DNA of 8,165 nt, from NCBI GenBank assembly GCA_031283405.1, contig JAITBX010000075.1, forward strand, positions 1 through 8,165, read 5' to 3'. The notes beneath the pieces are model-generated. The model did not search any database. It was not told where the DNA came from and saw only the letters and a list, made by a program, of their open reading frames with translations. Of this stretch, positions 5,762 through 8,165 are shown piece after piece; within the stretch, counting starts at the first letter, position 1, and every line of letters begins with the position of its first letter. A program made the translations under genes and the position numbers. This DNA comes from Burkholderiales bacterium. Lineage in GTDB: Bacteria > Pseudomonadota > Gammaproteobacteria > Burkholderiales > Casimicrobiaceae.

Positions 5762-7312
5762 GTGGCGCAAGTCACTACCGAAGAACTGATCGCCCGCTAC
5801 GGCGAGCCGTACAAATGGCTCGTCACTCTGACCGTTCTGGTGGGGCTGGTGGCGATGATCGCTTCGTCCACCATGATCAACGTGGCGATGCCCGACATCA
5901 TGGGCGAATTCGGCATGGGGCAGGATCAGGCGCAATGGCTGTCAACGGCCTTCACCGCCGCGATGACAGTAGCGATGCTGGCGGCGACCTGGGCGGTCAA
6001 ATCCTTCGGCACGCGGCGAACGTACAACATCGCGCTCATCGCTTTCGTGCTCGGCTCCATCGTCGGCGCGTTCAGCTCCAACGACGTGACCTTGATCATC
6101 GCGCGAACGATTCAGGGCGCGGCCGCCGGTCTGGCGCAACCGCTGGGCATGGTGGTCATGTTTCAGGTTTTCCCGCCCAACAAGCGCGGCACCGCGATGG
6201 GGCTTTACGGCATGGGCGTCATTCTGGCGCCGGCGCTGGGGCCTACCGTCGGCGGCATGCTCATCGACAGTTATTCGTGGCACTATGTTTTTTTCCTCGG
6301 CCTGCCGTTCTGCGTCGTCGGCTTTTTGATGGGATCGGCGTTTCTGCCGACAACCACCGCCGACAAGCGTCCTGACTTCGATTGGCTCGGCATCATTCTG
6401 TTGTCGATAGGCATTGCCACTTTTCTTGCGGGCATGTCCAACGGGCAGCGCATGGGTTGGGATTCGCTCTTCGTGCGCGGCGCGGGCATCGTCTCCGCCG
6501 TCGCCTTGCTGGCTTTCGTGGTGCAAGAACGGCGCACCCCTCATCCGCTGCTCAATCTCGCCGTCTATCGCAATCCGCGCTTCGTGGCCGCTTCGCTCGT
6601 GGCGCTCATTCTGGGCATCGGCCTCTTCGGCTCCACGTATTTGGTGCCGCTTTTCGTTCAGACGGTGCAGGGCTACACCCCGACCGACTCCGGACTTCTG
6701 CTGATGCCCGCCGGCATCGTGCTGGGCATCATCTTCCCCGTCGCCGGACGCTTGAGCGATCGCTTTCCGGCGTATGCCCTGATTTTCATCGGGATGACGT
6801 TATTTGCGATTTCCAACTATCTGATGAGCTTCGTCGATATGGATATCGCGTTCTGGACGCTGGCCGGTTACGTCATCCTCGGTCGCATCGGCATGGGCTT
6901 CATCATGCCGTCGCTCAACAACGGCTCGCTCAGAGTGCTGGATCCGCGCTTGATCAGCGACGGTGCCGGCGCGATCAACTTCATCCGGCAACTGGGCGGC
7001 GCCGTCGGCGTCAATTTGTTGTCCGTCTATCTGGAACGGCAAACGACGACCTACGCCGCAGCTTTCAACTCCATGCAGTCGGGAACGCCCACCGGCGTCG
7101 AAACTCTGCGCCACATCACCGCCGCGCTGGATCAGGCCGGACTCACCGAAGCGGCAGCCGCCAACGAAGCGCACCGTTTCTTGTCCAACATGATCTCGGC
7201 GCAAGCCAGCGTGATGGGATACCGGGAAAGTTTTTTGTTCGCGGCTGTGTTATCGTTTATCACCCTCGTGCCGGTCTGGTTCATGCGGGCGAAAAAGCGC
7301 TCAAAGAAGTGA
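5762..7312 (+). CDS. emrB: EmrB-type MFS multidrug efflux pump (DHA2 family, 14 helices)
   Basis: A 516-residue inner-membrane proton-driven drug exporter. Helix 1 (about 18-40) leads into N-V-A-M-P-D-I-M-G-E-F with Q-A-Q-W-L-S-T-A-F (40-64), the motif at the helix 1-2 boundary that marks the 14-helix DHA2 family. A motif A-like loop reads V-K-S-F-G-T-R-R-T-Y (79-88). Motif C, the antiporter signature, is present as L-A-P-A-L-G-P-T-V-G-G (155-165). A second half with G-R-L-S-D-R-F-P-A-Y follows, then a periplasmic loop of about 50 residues before the last helix, and a basic tail (R-A-K-K-R-S-K-K). Length equals E. coli EmrB closely. The gene lies 30 bases after the outer-membrane lipoprotein gene and ends the adaptor-channel-pump order. 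The drug spectrum is not predictable. The classification is firm; calling it EmrB itself, rather than another DHA2 pump, is by family. Confidence 0.92.
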   Translation: MAQVTTEELIARYGEPYKWLVTLTVLVGLVAMIASSTMINVAMPDIMGEFGMGQDQAQWLSTAFTAAMTVAMLAATWAVKSFGTRRTYNIALIAFVLGSIVGAFSSNDVTLIIARTIQGAAAGLAQPLGMVVMFQVFPPNKRGTAMGLYGMGVILAPALGPTVGGMLIDSYSWHYVFFLGLPFCVVGFLMGSAFLPTTTADKRPDFDWLGIILLSIGIATFLAGMSNGQRMGWDSLFVRGAGIVSAVALLAFVVQERRTPHPLLNLAVYRNPRFVAASLVALILGIGLFGSTYLVPLFVQTVQGYTPTDSGLLLMPAGIVLGIIFPVAGRLSDRFPAYALIFIGMTLFAISNYLMSFVDMDIAFWTLAGYVILGRIGMGFIMPSLNNGSLRVLDPRLISDGAGAINFIRQLGGAVGVNLLSVYLERQTTTYAAAFNSMQSGTPTGVETLRHITAALDQAGLTEAAAANEAHRFLSNMISAQASVMGYRESFLFAAVLSFITLVPVWFMRAKKRSKK

Positions 7313-7346
7313 CGCAAGCAGCCGGATAATTTTGTCGTTATTGAAA

Positions 7347-7353
7347 AAGGAGG
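7347..7353 (+). promoter_or_regulatory. Strong ribosome binding site of the universal stress protein gene
   Basis: AAGGAGG is a near-perfect Shine-Dalgarno sequence six bases before ATG 7360. It is the strongest site in the window, suggesting this gene is translated much more than its neighbours. Confidence 0.75.
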
Positions 7354-7359
7354 ACTCTG

Positions 7360-7818
7360 ATGTTGAAAACGATTCTTGTCGCCGTTGACGGCTCCGAACA
7401 AACGCACACCGTCCTGCTTCAAGCGACGGAAATAGCGCGTTGCTTCAAAGCGCAACTGCATCTGGTTTCCGTCTATGACCTCAACCAGTTTTGGGCGACG
7501 CGAATGCCCGAGCCGGTGCCCGACATCATCGAATCGCTGGAAGCCGAAACCAAAAAGCCTCTCGAAGACGCGCAACAAAAACTCGAATCATGGAACGTCA
7601 CAGCGCAATACCATTTTCTGGAAGGCGCGGTCATCGAACAAATTGCGCTGCTGGCAGAGGAGGTCGAAGCCGATCTGGTGGTGATGGGGCACCATCAAGC
7701 GTCCAAAATCCGGCAACTGTTGAAAGGGTCGGCAGCCAAAGGCCTGATCGATTCTTCGCCGTGCAGCGTCCTGATCGTCAGAGAAAAAATCGCGCCGACC
7801 GAAGAGCCTTCCGAATAG
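7360..7818 (+). CDS. Universal stress protein, UspA family
   Basis: A 152-residue cytoplasmic single-domain Usp protein of normal length. The first strand reads K-T-I-L-V-A-V-D-G-S (3-12), with the Asp10 usually near the nucleotide. A loop of about 35 residues after L-V-S-V-Y-D carries W-A-T-R-M-P-E-P-V-P. The C-terminal strand and loop read D-L-V-V-M-G-H-H-Q (105-113), then G-S (123-124) and S-V-L-I-V-R (136-141). ATP-binding members have G-x-x-G followed by nine residues and G-S/T; here the second glycine is replaced by Gln113 (G-H-H-Q), as in E. coli UspA itself, which does not bind ATP strongly. The gene lies 47 bases after emrB in the same direction, so it may belong to the same operon or have its own promoter; I see no clear promoter in the gap. 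Its role is stress survival, with details unknown. Confidence 0.88.
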   Translation: MLKTILVAVDGSEQTHTVLLQATEIARCFKAQLHLVSVYDLNQFWATRMPEPVPDIIESLEAETKKPLEDAQQKLESWNVTAQYHFLEGAVIEQIALLAEEVEADLVVMGHHQASKIRQLLKGSAAKGLIDSSPCSVLIVREKIAPTEEPSE

Positions 7819-7849
7819 GCGGGCGATCGTCCTCGGTCACCCGTGCTAT

Positions 7850-7868
7850 GGGCGGAAAAATGCCGCCC
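7850..7868. terminator. Weak bidirectional hairpin between the stress protein gene and msrB
   Basis: GGGCGG (7850-7855) and CCGCCC (7863-7868) form a six-pair GC stem with a seven-base loop. It lies midway between two convergent genes, the expected position for a shared terminator. There is no T tract after the stem on either strand, so confidence is low. Confidence 0.3.
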
Positions 7869-7889
7869 CCACATCTATTCCTGCCGCCG

Positions 7890-8165
7890 TTACTTGACCG
7901 AAAACTTCAAATCGCTGTATCCCTGCTTGTCCATCTCGTCGAAGGGAACGAAACGAATGGCGACGCTGTTGATGCAGTAGCGCAACCCGCCTTTGTCTTT
8001 CGGGCCGTCGTCGAACACATGTCCCAAGTGAGAATTGCCGACGCGGCTCCGCACTTCGATTCGCCTCATTCCGTAGCTGCTGTCCTGGTATTCGACGACC
8101 ACCGCCGGATCGATGGGCTTGGTGAAACTCGGCCAACCACAACCGGATTCAAATTTGTCGGCGGA
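7890..8165 (-). CDS. msrB: Methionine-R-sulfoxide reductase B, C-terminal part (5' end outside window)
   Basis: Read on the minus strand, the frame is open from base 8165 to the TAA at 7890-7892, giving 91 residues of a protein whose start is beyond the window. It begins S-A-D-K-F-E-S-G-C-G-W-P-S-F, a strongly conserved MsrB segment, and continues with S-H-L-G-H-V-F-D-D-G-P, G-G-L-R-Y-C-I-N-S (catalytic Cys) and an ending in G-Y-S-D-L-K-F. The enzyme reduces methionine-R-sulfoxide in oxidised proteins or free methionine, using thioredoxin. In zinc-binding MsrB proteins the stretch before H-L-G-H-V-F contains a C-x-x-C pair; here it reads E-V-R-S-R-V-G-N-S, so this half of the zinc site is absent, as in MsrB domains of the fused MsrA-MsrB type. 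Whether the gene is such a fusion cannot be decided here. It runs convergently to the stress protein gene. Confidence 0.92.
   Translation of the reverse strand, partial: SADKFESGCGWPSFTKPIDPAVVVEYQDSSYGMRRIEVRSRVGNSHLGHVFDDGPKDKGGLRYCINSVAIRFVPFDEMDKQGYSDLKFSVK

Noticed and set aside
6382..7329. Forward open frame of 315 codons inside emrB in another frame
   Set aside because: His/Arg-rich text typical of an out-of-frame reading of GC-rich membrane protein codons; emrB is unmistakable in its own frame.
1..8165. Search for CRISPR arrays, insertion sequence ends, tRNA genes and attachment sites
   Set aside because: No regularly spaced repeats, transposase fragments, terminal inverted repeats with target duplications, or cloverleaf-like sequence were seen by eye.

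Overview
The window looks like a chromosomal stretch from a Gram-negative proteobacterium. It is GC-rich (around 60% by eye), codes for outer-membrane lipoproteins and a tripartite efflux system, and uses GTG and TTG starts next to ATG. A beta- or gammaproteobacterium is the best guess; the sequence alone does not fix a genus. No rRNA, tRNA, CRISPR array or insertion sequence is visible.

Layout. (1) 1-270 is the 3' end of a short-chain dehydrogenase gene. (2) 403-2874 holds three tightly packed forward genes. The first is a lipoprotein metallo-beta-lactamase-fold hydrolase resembling the NAPE-PLD family, cut by one in-frame amber codon at 586-588. The second is a small secreted DUF5329-type protein that starts on the hydrolase's stop codon. 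The third is a DmeF-type cation diffusion facilitator with a histidine-rich loop. (3) 2875-3144 is the largest gene-free stretch. It holds inverted repeats and promoter-like sequence upstream of the next operon. (4) 3145-7312 is a complete tripartite drug-efflux cassette: an EmrA-type membrane fusion protein, a NodT-type outer-membrane lipoprotein whose TTG start overlaps the preceding gene, and an EmrB-type 14-helix MFS pump. (5) 7360-7818 is a universal stress protein with a strong ribosome binding site. (6) 7890-8165, on the minus strand, is the C-terminal part of a methionine-R-sulfoxide reductase (MsrB) running off the window.

The common theme is envelope and stress defence: Co/Ni-type metal export, drug export across both membranes, a stress protein and repair of oxidised methionine. 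The efflux genes are co-oriented and overlapping or closely spaced, so they are probably one operon driven from the 2875-3144 region. The most notable observation is the amber codon in an otherwise intact hydrolase, exactly where the family usually has the Trp of an N-P-W motif. Next are a perfect 8-base C tract just inside emrA and two inverted repeats ahead of the efflux operon. I see no clear sign of a wholly new multi-gene system; the hydrolase-DUF5329 pair is the least characterised unit.
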